This document shows, piece after piece, positions 45,477-56,113 of a DNA stretch of 64,000 nucleotides. This stretch comes from Scolanthus callimorphus (Eukaryota > Cnidaria > Anthozoa > Actiniaria > Edwardsiidae), in the NCBI GenBank assembly GCA_033964015.1, contig CM066919.1, forward strand, positions 6,697,831-6,761,830, written 5' to 3'. The notes beneath the pieces were generated by a model. The model saw nothing but the letters and a program-made list of their open reading frames with translations. It was not told the DNA's origin and did not search any database. Within the stretch, counting starts at the first letter, position 1. Each line of letters opens with the position of its first letter. The translations under genes were made by a program, and so were the position numbers.

Positions 45477-45576
45477 TGCAATTTTGGTCTGAAATCATAC
45501 TTGTGATTTCAAATCAAACTCGCGCTACGCGCGCTCGTTTGATTTTGAAATCACGCATGATTTCAGACCAAATTGC
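45477..45576. repeat. 100-bp palindromic element
   Basis: TGCAATTTTGGTCTGAAATC is mirrored at the right end. Arms of about 47 bp with small indels surround a TACGC centre flanked by GCGC. Confidence 0.75.
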
Positions 45577-46194
45577 ACTCCACTCAGTTCAATTACCATT
45601 ATTAATCCTCGACTATCGGGTAGTCTCAAAAAGATATGATGGAAAAAAACAGGATGCCTCTCTTTGGTGGTTTACTTTCTGCTCTGATCTCATGCTTTGC
45701 CCCGCTTCTTCACCCTTCTTCCTGGGCGCAATTTCCGTCTAGGTCTCTCTGAGAGTCTCTGGTGCTTCCATTTCTTTCTGCTTTCTGCTCTTCTACTAGA
45801 GATAATTTTAACCAAATTTATCATTCCTCGATCCCTTCCTCATCCCTCGACCCAATGTTTGTATTCTATGGCTTCCTCTTCGCGTATTTTTATCATTTGA
45901 GGCGTAATGCGTGATAGCACGGTTCTGCAGTTGCTGACATTTCTCGGCCTTGAAACTCCGACTGGAAGAATTTCAGGAGCAAGCCGGCAAAGAAAATACT
46001 CCAACTTGATTATTATTCCCCACTCTACCAAATGTTTGGATTCCATGGCTTCTTTTCGGGCATTTCTCCTTTGAGTAATTATTGTAGGTCGTTTTTTCAG
46101 CCGCTAGCAGCCCTGTAGTCTTTTTTGGATGTTTCCAAAACATGCTGGTATTTGTGCCTGTGATTTTACCTTTCACGTGAGCAGCAGCATCCCC

Positions 46195-46310
46195 GCTGAC
46201 AACGCGCCCCTCCCCCGTTAGTTGAGCACTCCCTCCTGCCTCGTGACAACGCGCCCCTCCCCCAGTTAGTTGAGCATGCTTGACGTCACAATAGGGCTAT
46301 TGTGACGTCA
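46195..46310. repeat. Two GACAACGCGCCCCTCCCCC repeats and a CRE palindrome
   Basis: Two copies of GACAACGCGCCCCTCCCCC with GTTAGTTGAGCA about 50 bp apart. They are followed by a perfect 14+2+14 palindrome (46281-46310, arm TGACGTCACAATAG) with a TGACGTCA site at each end. Confidence 0.8.
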
Positions 46311-46452
46311 GGCTTCAGGAACACGTACAACATCCGGGGCTTGCTGAGACGTCCAAAAATCGGATCGACCCCTAGCAATTTCCACAGGTTACTCAATAAA
46401 TTCACACAGGGTACCCAATACTATATTTGCAGTTTTTGACGCTGTTTTCTTA

Positions 46453-46507
46453 GGTATGGTGCTCCGCTTTGCGGCGGCCTTCGGCCGCCGCAAGGAGCTC
46501 CGCTATA
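46453..46507 (-). repeat. GC-rich hairpin of the AGCGGAG family (a)
   Basis: Palindromic stem 46471-46491 with GGCC-GAAG-GGCC core read on the minus strand, flanked by AGCGGAGCTCC-type and GGTGCTCCGC / GGTATGG sequence. See the finding on stem variation. Confidence 0.75.
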
Positions 46508-46599
46508 ATTGTGACAGTACCATCCTTCAAACCATGGTGACCCTTCATATAGTCTGAATCGTCGCGCACGTAACACGTAATGTGTTTGTTTGTTGTTTA
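46508..46599 (+). mobile_element. Penelope-like element fragment (2)
   Basis: It reads HGDPSYSLNRRARNT-stop, followed by ACGTAATGTGTTTGTTTG, matching the coding end and 3' sequence of fragment 1. It lies between two GC hairpins. Confidence 0.6.
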
Positions 46600-46651
46600 T
46601 AGCGGAGCTCCGGCGGGCGCCGAAGGCGCCAGCGTAGCGGAGCCCCATAGC
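46600..46651 (+). repeat. GC-rich hairpin of the AGCGGAG family (b)
   Basis: AGCGGAGCTCC, stem around 46613-46633 with GGCGCCGAAGGCGCC core, then AGCGGAGCCCCATA. It begins exactly where the Penelope-like match ends. Confidence 0.75.
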
Positions 46652-46865
46652 TACATGCAGGAGAAAAGGAAACAACACAAAAGTGTATATGCATCGACCT
46701 GTTTTCTGATGGACTTCCGGTTTGTTCGTCTGTGTGTCCGTCGTCGCAAAGGCGTGGGTTGCCTGTCTCGGTTTAGGCGGGAAAATGAGCACGCTCGCGC
46801 GTTCAAATTGGCGATTGGTGCGATTGGCGATTTTATTTGAAAGGGGATTTTTTTTCTTTGAGACT

Positions 46866-47855
46866 TATAGCGCCTGCGCGGGCCGAAGGCCCGCGCAAGC
46901 GTAGCACCATACCTAAGGAAATAACGTCCAGGCAAAGGTATGGAGTTGATTTTCAAACGTCATGGGCTTTCTCGCTCATTCTGCTCACGTTATTGACGGC
47001 GCCAAGTCAAATGACTAGGGCGTTAAAAAAGTATCGCCGAATAGATGAATGTGTCCAAGTTTGGTTGCCATAGGTGGTTCTCCTTGAGATATGATTTTTT
47101 TTGTTTCTTCCTGAATAAAAAGTATAGCGTACGTCCGTCCGTCCGCCGTACGCGGAAACTCATGGGAACCCTGTGGTATACTTAGAAAATTAAAAAATCT
47201 CGGGAAGGGATGGACCTTAGACAACCAAACTTGGGTGAAGTTATCTAAGTGGCAAGGGGGGTGCAACTGCATGGTCACGTGGTATGACGTCATCGATGAC
47301 GTCATCATAGGAGAAAAATGATATATCTCAAGAAGGGATGAACCTCAGACAACCAAACTTGGGAGAAGTTATCTAAGTGGCAAGGGGGGTGCAACTGCAT
47401 GGTCACCTGGTATGACGTCATTGATGACGTCAACATAGGAGAAAAATGATATATCTCAAGAAGGGATGAACCTCAGACAACCAAACTTGGGTGAAGTTAT
47501 CTAAGTGGCAAGCGGGGTGCAACTGCATGGTCACGTGGTATGACGTCATCGATGACGTCATCATAGTAGAAAAATGATATATCTCAAGAAGGGATGCATC
47601 TCTGACATCCAAACTTGGTTGAAGTTGTCTAAGTGGCAAGGGGGGTGCAACTGCATGGTCACGTGGTATGACGTCATTGATGACGTCATCAAACGTGAAA
47701 AGGCTTACACCGTTGAAGGGATGAACCTTAAGTGCTTAGTCACGTGGTATAACGGTGCAAGGCTATCTATTCATGTACAATGGCAACCTTTTTGTCGTTA
47801 AAAAAATTATGTAACCGGGAGTTCCGCTTTTAGCCAGTGGCTAAATCTATATATT
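46866..47855 (+). mobile_element. Composite hairpin-ended repeat, copy 1
   Basis: It begins with a GC hairpin (46876-46896) and GCACCATACCTAAGGAAATA. A unique body and CGTCCGTCC-type repeats follow, then four units of about 127 bp (47205-47700), and the hairpin TTTTAGCCAGTGGCTAAATC ends it. No transposase and no terminal inverted repeat. Terminal hairpins with internal tandem repeats resemble Helitron-related (HINE/Helentron-like) non-autonomous elements, which is an inference. Confidence 0.6.
47205..47700 (+). repeat. Tandem array with CRE and E-box motifs, four units
   Basis: Each unit has CAACCAAACTTGG, AAGTTATCTAAGTGGCAAGG, a CACGTG E-box, and a TGACGTCATCGATGACGTCA-type palindrome (two CREs). 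CRE palindromes start at about 47285, 47412, 47540 and 47670. Confidence 0.85.
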
Positions 47856-48035
47856 TAGCGCGGGCTAGTTAGTTCGTTAACTCTACTTGTAGCTCGCGCA
47901 GTTTCAACTATGTTTCATATTATCACGCGTAACGCGTCGTCAGCCATTCACCCTTGATGAAGGCTGTCTTGTACAGTTGAAATATTGGTGGAGTCAAGAT
48001 TTCAAAATTTCTCTTGTGGTGTTATTATTATTAAT
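47856..48035 (+). mobile_element. Penelope-like element, 3' non-coding end (fragment 3)
   Basis: Inverted match to 40385-40555 (GCGCGGGCTAGTTAGTTCG to TTCAAAATTTCTCTTGTGG). It abuts the hairpin at 47819-47854. Confidence 0.7.
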
Positions 48036-48209
48036 CGAGAAATAGTCTGTTGACGTTTAGGATACTTGTGAGTATTTTATATGTATTTAGAAAATAACAC
48101 CTATTTTATATGGTGAATGTGCGCATTGGTTAAAAGGCGTGTTTGTTAGAGATCTGAGAAACACGATTGTCACGCAACGCTGTCGCGCGTGTGTATGTTA
48201 TTTTCTAAA

Positions 48210-48395
48210 AGCAATAAAAGTACTTTCCGCTTGCTCTCTGGTTTCTAACAAACACTCGGAGAATGTTGGTCGAACTGATAAAACTTGAAAGACACTCGCC
48301 TGCGGCTCGTGTCTTTCAGGTTTTGATCAGTTCTCCCAACATCCCCCTCGTGTTGGTAATAAACCAGAGAGCACGCGGAAAGTACTTTTATTGCT
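48210..48395. mobile_element. Foldback MITE
   Basis: AGCAATAAAAGTACTTTCCG and its reverse complement at 48376-48395 bound an almost continuous palindrome with AAAGACACTCG at the centre. Confidence 0.8.
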
Positions 48396-48514
48396 TAAAT
48401 ATATATATATATAAGAGTTATTTAGACAGTTTATTAAAAACGGTACAGCTATAAAAATAGAAAGCCTTTTTTGCAGCTTCAGTCCTTACAGCCGTGAAAT
48501 GCAGCAGATTGCGA

Positions 48515-48590
48515 AATGACAATTATGTTGCCTATGTCCCCTTGAACTTTTAAGAAAACATGAACTCACGTCTTACCATTACATGTATAC
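48515..48590 (-). pseudogene. EGF-exon unit, copy 4, right part with exon stub
   Basis: Continues the unit broken at 40202. Only the splice donor (GTAAGACG) and the last few exon bases (TGTAATG) remain before the sequence diverges at about 48590. Confidence 0.75.
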
Positions 48591-48602
48591 GGTGGCCCAT
48601 AA

Positions 48603-49010
48603 GTGCACGGCAAAACTCTTATTCTTCACGGCAAAACTCTATTGTTTACGGCAAAACTTTTATTTCTCGCGGCAAAACTTTTATTTCTCACGGCAAAACT
48701 CTTTTTTCTCACGACAAAACTCTTATTTCTCACGGCAAAACTTTTATTTCTCACGGCAAAATTCTTATTCCTCACGGCAAAACTATATAGTGTTCACGGC
48801 AAAACTATTTTTTCTCGCAGCAAAACTCATTTTGTCTCTCGCGGCAAAATAAAGATTAGTCACGGCAGAACTCTATTTTCTCACGGCAAAACTATGATTT
48901 CTCACAGCAAAACTTTTACTGCTCTACTGAAGGCAAAACGCTTTGCTACTCAAGGCAAAACTCTTTTATAGCCACGGATCGGACGAGTAGCCACGGCAAA
49001 ACTTTCTCTC
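48603..49010. repeat. 22-bp minisatellite (ACGGCAAAACTCTTATTTCTC)
   Basis: About 18 imperfect copies of the unit, with point changes and some length changes. The open frames across it simply reflect a unit that reads through. Nothing is recognised between 49011 and 49455. Confidence 0.85.
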
Positions 49011-50889
49011 TTACACGGCGGAAGTGAAGTTCGCGGCGGAAGTGAAAGTAGCCAGGCCCAGTCCCTAACGTCCCTGCACATTCCATAATGGCGGATAGAT
49101 AGTGCTACACACGTGCAAGTCCGCATCGTTGACGTTTGGTATGTATATGTTTGCTTTATTAAAGCCTACTTTGATGCGCAGGACATTATGATTACTAAGA
49201 TCGTGAAGAGATTATTGCATAGGCCTAAATTACCGTTTCTGCCGCCATTTTGACGAGTAGCCAAGTTGTGCAAATCCACACAAACTATGCAAATGCAAAG
49301 TGATATCGTTGCGAAAATAGCGAACGTAAGTATAGATAACATACTTAGCGCAAACTAAGGATACTTGCCTAAACAATACATATCCTAAATTTCAGGTTCC
49401 TGCTTTCTCTATAAAGCGAGCAATTGTGATTTTTAGTTTCCCACATCTGCCTTTGTAGCGGAGCTCCTGCGCGGGCCGAAGGCCCCCTGCAAGCGGAGCA
49501 CCATACCTAAGGAAATAACGTCTCGCATAACTATGAAGTTGATTTTCAAACGTCACGGGCTTTCTTGCTCATTTTGCTTACGTTATTGACGGCGCCAAGT
49601 CAAATGATTAGGGCGTTGAAATGGTATTGCCCAAAACACGGCGATTTGGCGTTATGTGACCTTATGTGAAATGCGAGATCTTTTACATGTCGAAATCTAT
49701 CAAATTTGGCTAATAAATAACCCGTTCAGCAGTTTCGATCACAAATAGCATGCGCTGATTTTACAGTAACTTATTAAAAATAGCAGGGTTCGATAGAGAA
49801 TTTATTGAGCTTTCCGTAGGTACCAAACGTGGTGTATTTCGATAATGTTTTGTGGTAGTTTTGTGGCATCTCCGCAAAGGGATCCACTAGTGCGGCATCG
49901 TGCGGCACAAAGGGATCCAGGCTAAATCTAATAAGAAAACGGCTTTTGAAGACAGTTTGAAAAGACTTGAATGTTGAAGGCTGCTGGTATGATGTCTGCA
50001 AAACATTTAGGTAAGAAGCTGTATCAATTGAACATATTAGAGGAGGAAATTCCAATTTTTAGACGGCTTGCGTGTTTTCCCTCACGGACTATAATGCATT
50101 CTGGTGCAACGAAGCATGACGACCGCGCTGTACACACAAAATATACTGAATATACCATATTTTTTCCTCGTTTCATTTCTTTGAGGAGGCTAACAAGGAT
50201 TTGCTTCCTTTATATCATTAAATGTAGCAGAAAATTGTGATATCTTTCTGTTTTCGGGGGTATTATGAACATTTGAGCCTAACAGCAATTTGCAAGGGCT
50301 TCTGGTCTATTAGGCTGGGGTCTAAATCGCCGTGAAAGATTAATGTGTCCAAGTTTGGTTGCCGTAGGTTGTTCCCTTCTTGAGATATAAATTTTTTTGT
50401 TTCTTCCTGGTATTAAAGGTATAGCGTACGTCCGTCCGGCGTCCGTCCGTCCGCCGTACGCGGAAACTCATGGGAACCCTGTGGTATACTAGGAAAATTA
50501 AAAAATCTCGGGAAGGGATGGACCTCAGACAACCAAACTTGGATGAAGTTATCTAAGTGGCAAGGGGGGTGCAACTGGGTGGTCACGTGGTATGACGTCA
50601 TCATAGGAGAAAAATGATATATCTCAAGAAGGGATGAACCTCAGACCCCGTTTACACGGGTCCGGACGAATTTGGGACCGGGCGAATTTTGTACTGGAAC
50701 ACCTGTTTACACGGTACCGTGCACATTTTGTTACACATTGCCGAGGTGTTCACACGGGTCCGTGCAACATTTTGAACGCCTTGTTAAATGAACTAACACT
50801 AACATGGCTTCTTCAGTCTGTTCTCTGATTGGTTGATGGTCGTCCTTTTAGCCAATCATATTGAAGATCAAGTTACTTGCAAAAACAAA

Positions 50890-51822
50890 ATGGCGGCTGC
50901 AGGAACAAGTTCCACAGGGGAGAAACATTTTATGTGGACGGATGAAGAAGTTTCGCTGCTACTGGCTGCCGTCACCGACTACAAAACTACTAAAGCAGGA
51001 GAAGGAGTCGATTGGGAGACCGTAAAGAGTAGATATGAAGATGTGGCGACAATTTTCGTGGAAAGATACCCACAAAACGAGCAAACAAGCTACCCTCGAG
51101 GATCGCAGGCAGAATCCAATTTTACAAAAGATCGGGTACACAACAAAGTGAAGCGACTGAAGGCAAACTACCGCAAATCAGTCGATACAGGACGTAAGAG
51201 CGGAGGTGGCAGGCTAGTGGCAACGTATTTTGATGAGTGCGCAGAAATCTGGAGTGGATCTCCTGCAGTAGAGTCAATCGGTGGAGGAATCGAGACAAGT
51301 GTGTCAGGGGAAGAAAGCTCTTCTGTAGATCTTGACTCGTCGAGAGAGCTGGATAAGGAAACGGTGGGAGAAAATGAAGAAGATCTGACAGAAGAAGCAG
51401 AAAAATCAGCAGGTATCTCGACCAAGCCAACAAAAGCAGACCGGAGTAAATTATTTCAAAAAATCCTGCAAGACAAAAAAGACAGCAAGCTGTCAAAAAA
51501 GCTATCTGCCGACAACCAACTACTGGCTGTAGCGAAGGAAGAGCTTCAATTGAAACGAAAAGCCATGGAGCAGATAGAGGAAGCGGACCGGAAACACCAG
51601 AAAACCATGGAAACTCTCCTCCAGGGGTTCACATCCCTAACGTCCGTCCTTAACAACGGGTTTGGCCTGATGGGTAATCTGCTGTACCAGTCTCAGCTCC
51701 CACAGCCACAGTTTCCACCTATACCCCCACCCAAGCATCAACCTCAAGGAGCCTACAACTTTCCAGATATCTCTTTTCAGTCTGGTGACAATAATTTGAA
51801 CAATCAGTATGTACGCCTGTAA
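50890..51822 (+). CDS. Harbinger-associated SANT/Myb-like DNA-binding protein
   Basis: The frame is open from 50833, but ATG at 50890 (AAAATGGCGG) is the better start and gives 310 residues. The N-terminal trihelix-like SANT/Myb domain runs from FMWTDEEVSLLLAAV to VKRLKANYRKSV, followed by TYFDECAEIW. An acidic serine-rich linker follows, then a Lys-rich helix-forming region (KLFQKILQDKKDSKLSKK; QLKRKAMEQIEEADRKHQ), and a Gln/Pro-rich tail with PQPQFPPIPPPKHQP. In PIF/Harbinger elements this second protein helps bring the transposase to the nucleus and the element ends. No frame damage is seen. Confidence 0.88.
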   Translation: MAAAGTSSTGEKHFMWTDEEVSLLLAAVTDYKTTKAGEGVDWETVKSRYEDVATIFVERYPQNEQTSYPRGSQAESNFTKDRVHNKVKRLKANYRKSVDTGRKSGGGRLVATYFDECAEIWSGSPAVESIGGGIETSVSGEESSSVDLDSSRELDKETVGENEEDLTEEAEKSAGISTKPTKADRSKLFQKILQDKKDSKLSKKLSADNQLLAVAKEELQLKRKAMEQIEEADRKHQKTMETLLQGFTSLTSVLNNGFGLMGNLLYQSQLPQPQFPPIPPPKHQPQGAYNFPDISFQSGDNNLNNQYVRL

Positions 51823-52049
51823 TCTCAAAAATCCCCCCCCCCCCCCCAGAGAAAACCCATGGGTTCGGGGCTTCAGTTGACCCTCTTATGGTCATAAAAT
51901 CGCCCAATTTAATGTTGACCCCTTTGTGGCTCCTAAATCATTGATGGAAGGGATTACACATCAATGCAAATTAATAGAAGAGAAGAATTTTATTCTCTAA
52001 GGTGACATTACAAATGTCAATAATAAAGACATATTTAATACAGCTTTAT

Positions 52050-52870
52050 TTAAATTGAGAGAAGAATAAGTGTCTATTTAAAGACATAAGAATTAAATAC
52101 ACTATTTTTCCATCTATAATTATATATGCGAATATAGTAAATATGTGTATATAAAACTCCTTTTACAATTTATTTGAGAGATTTCTCTGGTGACAATGAA
52201 GAATAACATATATCACTGGAGAATAAAACATGACTACCAATACGTTTATAATTATTTTTTGGGATTATTCACTCAAATATTTCTCATACTAAGATCTGAA
52301 AATTTTTAAATATTATTGAGTTGTTCAGCTTCCGGCTTTGGTCAACATTTTCCAGCCCTCAGGTCACAGGTTTCCCCTTAAAGGAATCTTCAAGCCAGAA
52401 AATAAAATATGTGTCTTTTAAAAGACATAAGAATTAAATACTCTTTTTTCATTTATAATTATATGTCTGAATATATTAAATATGAATTTATACCATGCCA
52501 CAGAAAATAAGCCAATTAGAATTGAGGAATGGCATTGTATTTTCTGTAGTGTGGTATAAAAAAGTAATACAATGCTTTCAAGTGGCATACTGCAGAATAT
52601 CCCACTGTATTTTCTTGAAGACTTGTGTGTATACCAGAAAATACAAGAGAAGAATACAAGAAAAAAGAATACAGAAAATACAAGTGAAGCCTGGGATAGT
52701 GCAGTATGCCACTATAAAGCATTGTATAACTAGTATATAAATACAACAATTTATTTTAGAGTGTTCCTTTGGTAGACATTGAGGAATAAAATATGTCGAC
52801 TACCAAACCTTTGGTGTAGAAACAACTTTTGTTAATGATTCACTTCATTAAAATATTTCTCCATTTTTGA
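52050..52870. repeat. Direct duplication inside the Harbinger with a nested MITE
   Basis: AAAGACATAAGAATTAAATAC and following AT-rich sequence occur at about 52079 and 52419. The second copy contains a foldback (52495-52737) with AATACAATGCTTTCAAGTGG against CACTATAAAGCATTGTAT. Non-coding spacer between the two genes. The rest of 51823-54469 has only homopolymer runs (51829-51847, 54006-54037) and the foldback below. Confidence 0.65.
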
Positions 52871-53640
52871 TTGGATAGATGCAATTGGCAAATTTTGATT
52901 TGCGTTGTTTGAGTGGTAAGCTATTATACAGTAAGTTATTGAATGTCCTTTCTCATACAATAGAAAAATAATTTATGCATTACTGACATCACATGGCTAT
53001 ACCATCTTCAGTTTTACAAAACAGCAAATGCAACATAAGTGCTACTAATTTGGCTTCTAATTTTGTCAATGACCCTGAGCTGCAAATGGCCTATTATTTC
53101 AATTCCGTTCTCTTTTATCAACTATTCTAAAGCGTACTGAAGGATTTTAGTTTGTTGGCAAGAGTAGCGATTCTACGTTATAAAAGATTTTGCTCTTGGT
53201 TGATGATCGCGGCCTCAAAATACTAGGGTGATTTGAATTGGTGACAAAAGTACCAAAGAGGGGCACCTAACAATTATAAAGTTTTCCCCTGACATTTTCA
53301 GAAGACCTTGATTTCAATCCGTACATTTTTCACAACCTACAATTTTCAGATACAAATTCCAAACAGATATAAACTTTTGGGAGGGTTAAAAAGGCCCAAT
53401 TTACAACCATCTGTATACTCAACAATGACTCCTAATGACATTCTGAGCTGATTTACACCATTTTCTCATCAACATGGTCATTCAAACGAATTGATGATAC
53501 CATCCAATGAGAAACAATATGGTCACTAAGATGAATTGGTGACTACCATCAAATCTGAGTCGCCTTCGAATTGACAATTATCTTCAATCAATATCTTTGT
53601 TCTATAAAAAACTATCAATGTGTATAAATAAATATATGTT

Positions 53641-53790
53641 ATTTACCGGCTAGGAGGTCCGTATAGGGAAAAACTGTGACCGAGGGCTGGAAAATGTTGA
53701 CCGAAGCCGGAGGCTGAGGTCAACATTTTCCAGGCCAAGATCACAGTTTTTCCAATATGGATCGACCTAAAGCCGGTAAATAACTTATTT
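53641..53790. repeat. Foldback element inside the Harbinger
   Basis: TATTTACCGGCT…AGGGAAAAACTGTG…CTGGAAAATGTTGACC is mirrored by GGTCAACATTTTCCAG…CACAGTTTTTCC…AGCCGGTAAATA. The loop is about 15 nt. Related sequence is at 4490-4664 and 52325-52370. Confidence 0.75.
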
Positions 53791-54469
53791 ATTTTTTTCC
53801 AATTCTAAAATTTGATTTTTTCGCTGAAAACAAGTGCACGCAAATGGTTGCCGTGACCTAGGTCAGAGATAGGAAAATATTGCCCCCGCGTGTACGCTCT
53901 GAGAACCAATCAGAATGCAGAATTTGTTACCGTGCCCTCTAGGAAAAAAATAAAGACTTATAATAAATGTTAATCCAAGGGAATGTGTGCCTAAAACAGT
54001 CCTACCCCCCCCCCCCAAAAAAAAAAAAAAAAAAAACAGCCCCTGATCCTCATCCCCAGCACACTCAATACAAGTGTACTACTTCAACCTACAGCCATGT
54101 GTGACACTTGTGCATGTGTCAAATAACCATGTCAGAAGTTGATAATCGTCAATTCAAAAGGGACTAAGATTTGATTATAATCATCAATTTGTTTTAGTGA
54201 TCATGTTGTTTCTCATTGGGTGTCCTTGCAAAACCCTACTTTAAACAGCCTGTGTCATCCACTCCTTTGTTGTTTTCATTCGGTATTAGAAGAAGAATTC
54301 ACAAAGTTTCAGTTTTGATTTACCAAATTCAACCAATAACATTGCTCTATATTCTCTAAATCAGCCAATGGGAATGGTGCTTTCTCTGACTTGTTATGTT
54401 GCTGCTGTCAAAATGGGGGTTGACACAGGCTCTTTAAAGTACCAGTCTCTGGTACTTTAAAAATCTGTT

Positions 54470-55729
54470 CTAATCAAAATATTGAAGAAACGCATTTCTT
54501 ATACGCTTACTTTGGGTTTCAGTATTTTGAACTCTGCTGGGTGGTGATGATGGTGGCTGAAACTCCTTATCATATTTCATTGCTTTGTCAATGTCTTCTT
54601 GAGGGACCATCTCATTGTTCAATTCACAGAAATTATGTAGAACAAAACATGCATGAATCACTTTCAGCAAGTCTGGATTATTGATGTCCATGTCCCGTCT
54701 CAAGGCTCCAAATCGACCTTTCAGTCTTCCAAAAGCACATTCAATGGTCATTCGTGCTGAGCTTAAACGGTAGCCGAAGAATTGTTCCTGAATTGTATTT
54801 CCACCAGCTGGAAATTCTTTCATCAGGTATGGGAGTAGTGGGTAAGCAGGATCTCCAAGAATGCAGACAGGAACTGATTCGGTGTCAGGAGTGAGTTGTT
54901 TATATACGGGTGGTATGGTACCATCTCTTAGCATTCTGTTCAAAGCAGAGTTAAAGAAAATACGTGAATCATGGACGCTTCCTGGCCACTTTATGACTAC
55001 ATCTGTAAAACAATATTTGTAATCACAGAGTGCCTGGACATTGATAGAATATCTGTTCTTACGATTCAGATAGTCCATAGGATTTTCATTGGGTTGCTTT
55101 ATAAATATGTGAGTTCCATCGATAGCGCCAAAACATTGTGGAAAGCCATGTTTTGTGTAAAAACTAGAAACAGCATCTTGAAGTTCTGCCTCATTCTTTG
55201 GTAAGACGATATACTGGGGACCAAGTATAGAAGAGATTACAGAACACACTCTGCGAACGACAACAGATACAGTAGACTTAGCAATCCCAAAAGCATTCGC
55301 CACTTTCCGAAACCGTCCTTCATCTGCAAGATAATAGAGTGTCACTGCAAGCTGTTTCTCCACCGACATGGGCTTCCGCATATTTGTGATTTGTTTTTGC
55401 AGGTATGGTCTTACTTGGTCACACAGTTTAAAAAAGCTTGTTTTGGTCATCCTAAAGTTCTCTTTCCACTCTTGGTCAAGCATTACACCGTTCATGAAAT
55501 TGTCCCACCACTGAGATGTTCTACCAGGACGGACCCATAAACTTCTTGGCTTTCTATTCCTGGTATTTGCTTTGAAGCGATGGTTTTTGGTGACAAGTTG
55601 TAAGTAATTTTGACGTTGTCTTGCGTGATGCGTATCTGAAATCACCGCCATTTGAAGTAGTGTAAACTGCATTAACCCTGTCAGCCCAGCCAAAATCGCG
55701 AAGCATACTGCAGCAGCTTGTCTTACCAT
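54470..55729 (-). CDS. PIF/Harbinger transposase (DDE_Tnp_4, HARBI1-like)
   Basis: 419 codons, ATG at 55729, no interruptions. Residues 141-161 (RKVANAFGIAKSTVSVVVRRV) form a helix-turn-helix-like segment. The nuclease core shows the expected acidic triad: Asp204 in FGAIDGTH, Asp254 in VHDSRIF and Glu330 in IECAFGRLK, plus LGDPAYPL around 291-298. Length and motif order match complete PIF/Harbinger transposases, which cut and paste the element at 3-bp targets. Together with intact termini and the partner gene, this copy could still be active; that is inferred. Confidence 0.93.
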   Translation of the reverse strand: MVRQAAAVCFAILAGLTGLMQFTLLQMAVISDTHHARQRQNYLQLVTKNHRFKANTRNRKPRSLWVRPGRTSQWWDNFMNGVMLDQEWKENFRMTKTSFFKLCDQVRPYLQKQITNMRKPMSVEKQLAVTLYYLADEGRFRKVANAFGIAKSTVSVVVRRVCSVISSILGPQYIVLPKNEAELQDAVSSFYTKHGFPQCFGAIDGTHIFIKQPNENPMDYLNRKNRYSINVQALCDYKYCFTDVVIKWPGSVHDSRIFFNSALNRMLRDGTIPPVYKQLTPDTESVPVCILGDPAYPLLPYLMKEFPAGGNTIQEQFFGYRLSSARMTIECAFGRLKGRFGALRRDMDINNPDLLKVIHACFVLHNFCELNNEMVPQEDIDKAMKYDKEFQPPSSPPSRVQNTETQSKRIRNAFLQYFD

Positions 55730-56113
55730 TCTTACTATTCCTTTTCTTCACATTTTTCTTTAAAAATCGATTCCAAGAAGCATAAAATAATCAAAATTCT
55801 TACTACAAAAACAGGAAGTCGTGAGCAAACAAAACAAATAGCTTGGCATCCTCGCCTGCATGAAAAGGGCTAGTTTCCAGACCCTTACCGTGGAACTATG
55901 CTAAAACTTGCACGGTTCCGGTGTTTACACGGGTCCGGTACGAAAACGGAACCGTACCGGTCAAAAGTTGTACCTGCTTTTTGCAGGTCCCAAACTTGCA
56001 CACTTTGCCGTGCAAAAGTTGGTCCAGTTTCGCCGGACCCGTGTGAACAGAAGCCGTAAGTGGGCCAGAATTCGCCCGGTCCCAAATTCGTCCGGACCCG
56101 TGTAAACGGGGTC

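Noticed and set aside
45840..46176. Overlapping minus-strand frames with similar SHGIQTF / KHLVEWG segments
   Set aside because: The similarity is a short local DNA duplication (CCAATGTTTGTATTC / CCAAATGTTTGGATTC). No recognised protein, so not called.
48603..49010. CRISPR-like array or repeat protein in the 22-bp repeats
   Set aside because: Units are directly adjacent with no unique spacers and the genome is eukaryotic. Frames in three phases are all open merely because the unit lacks stops.
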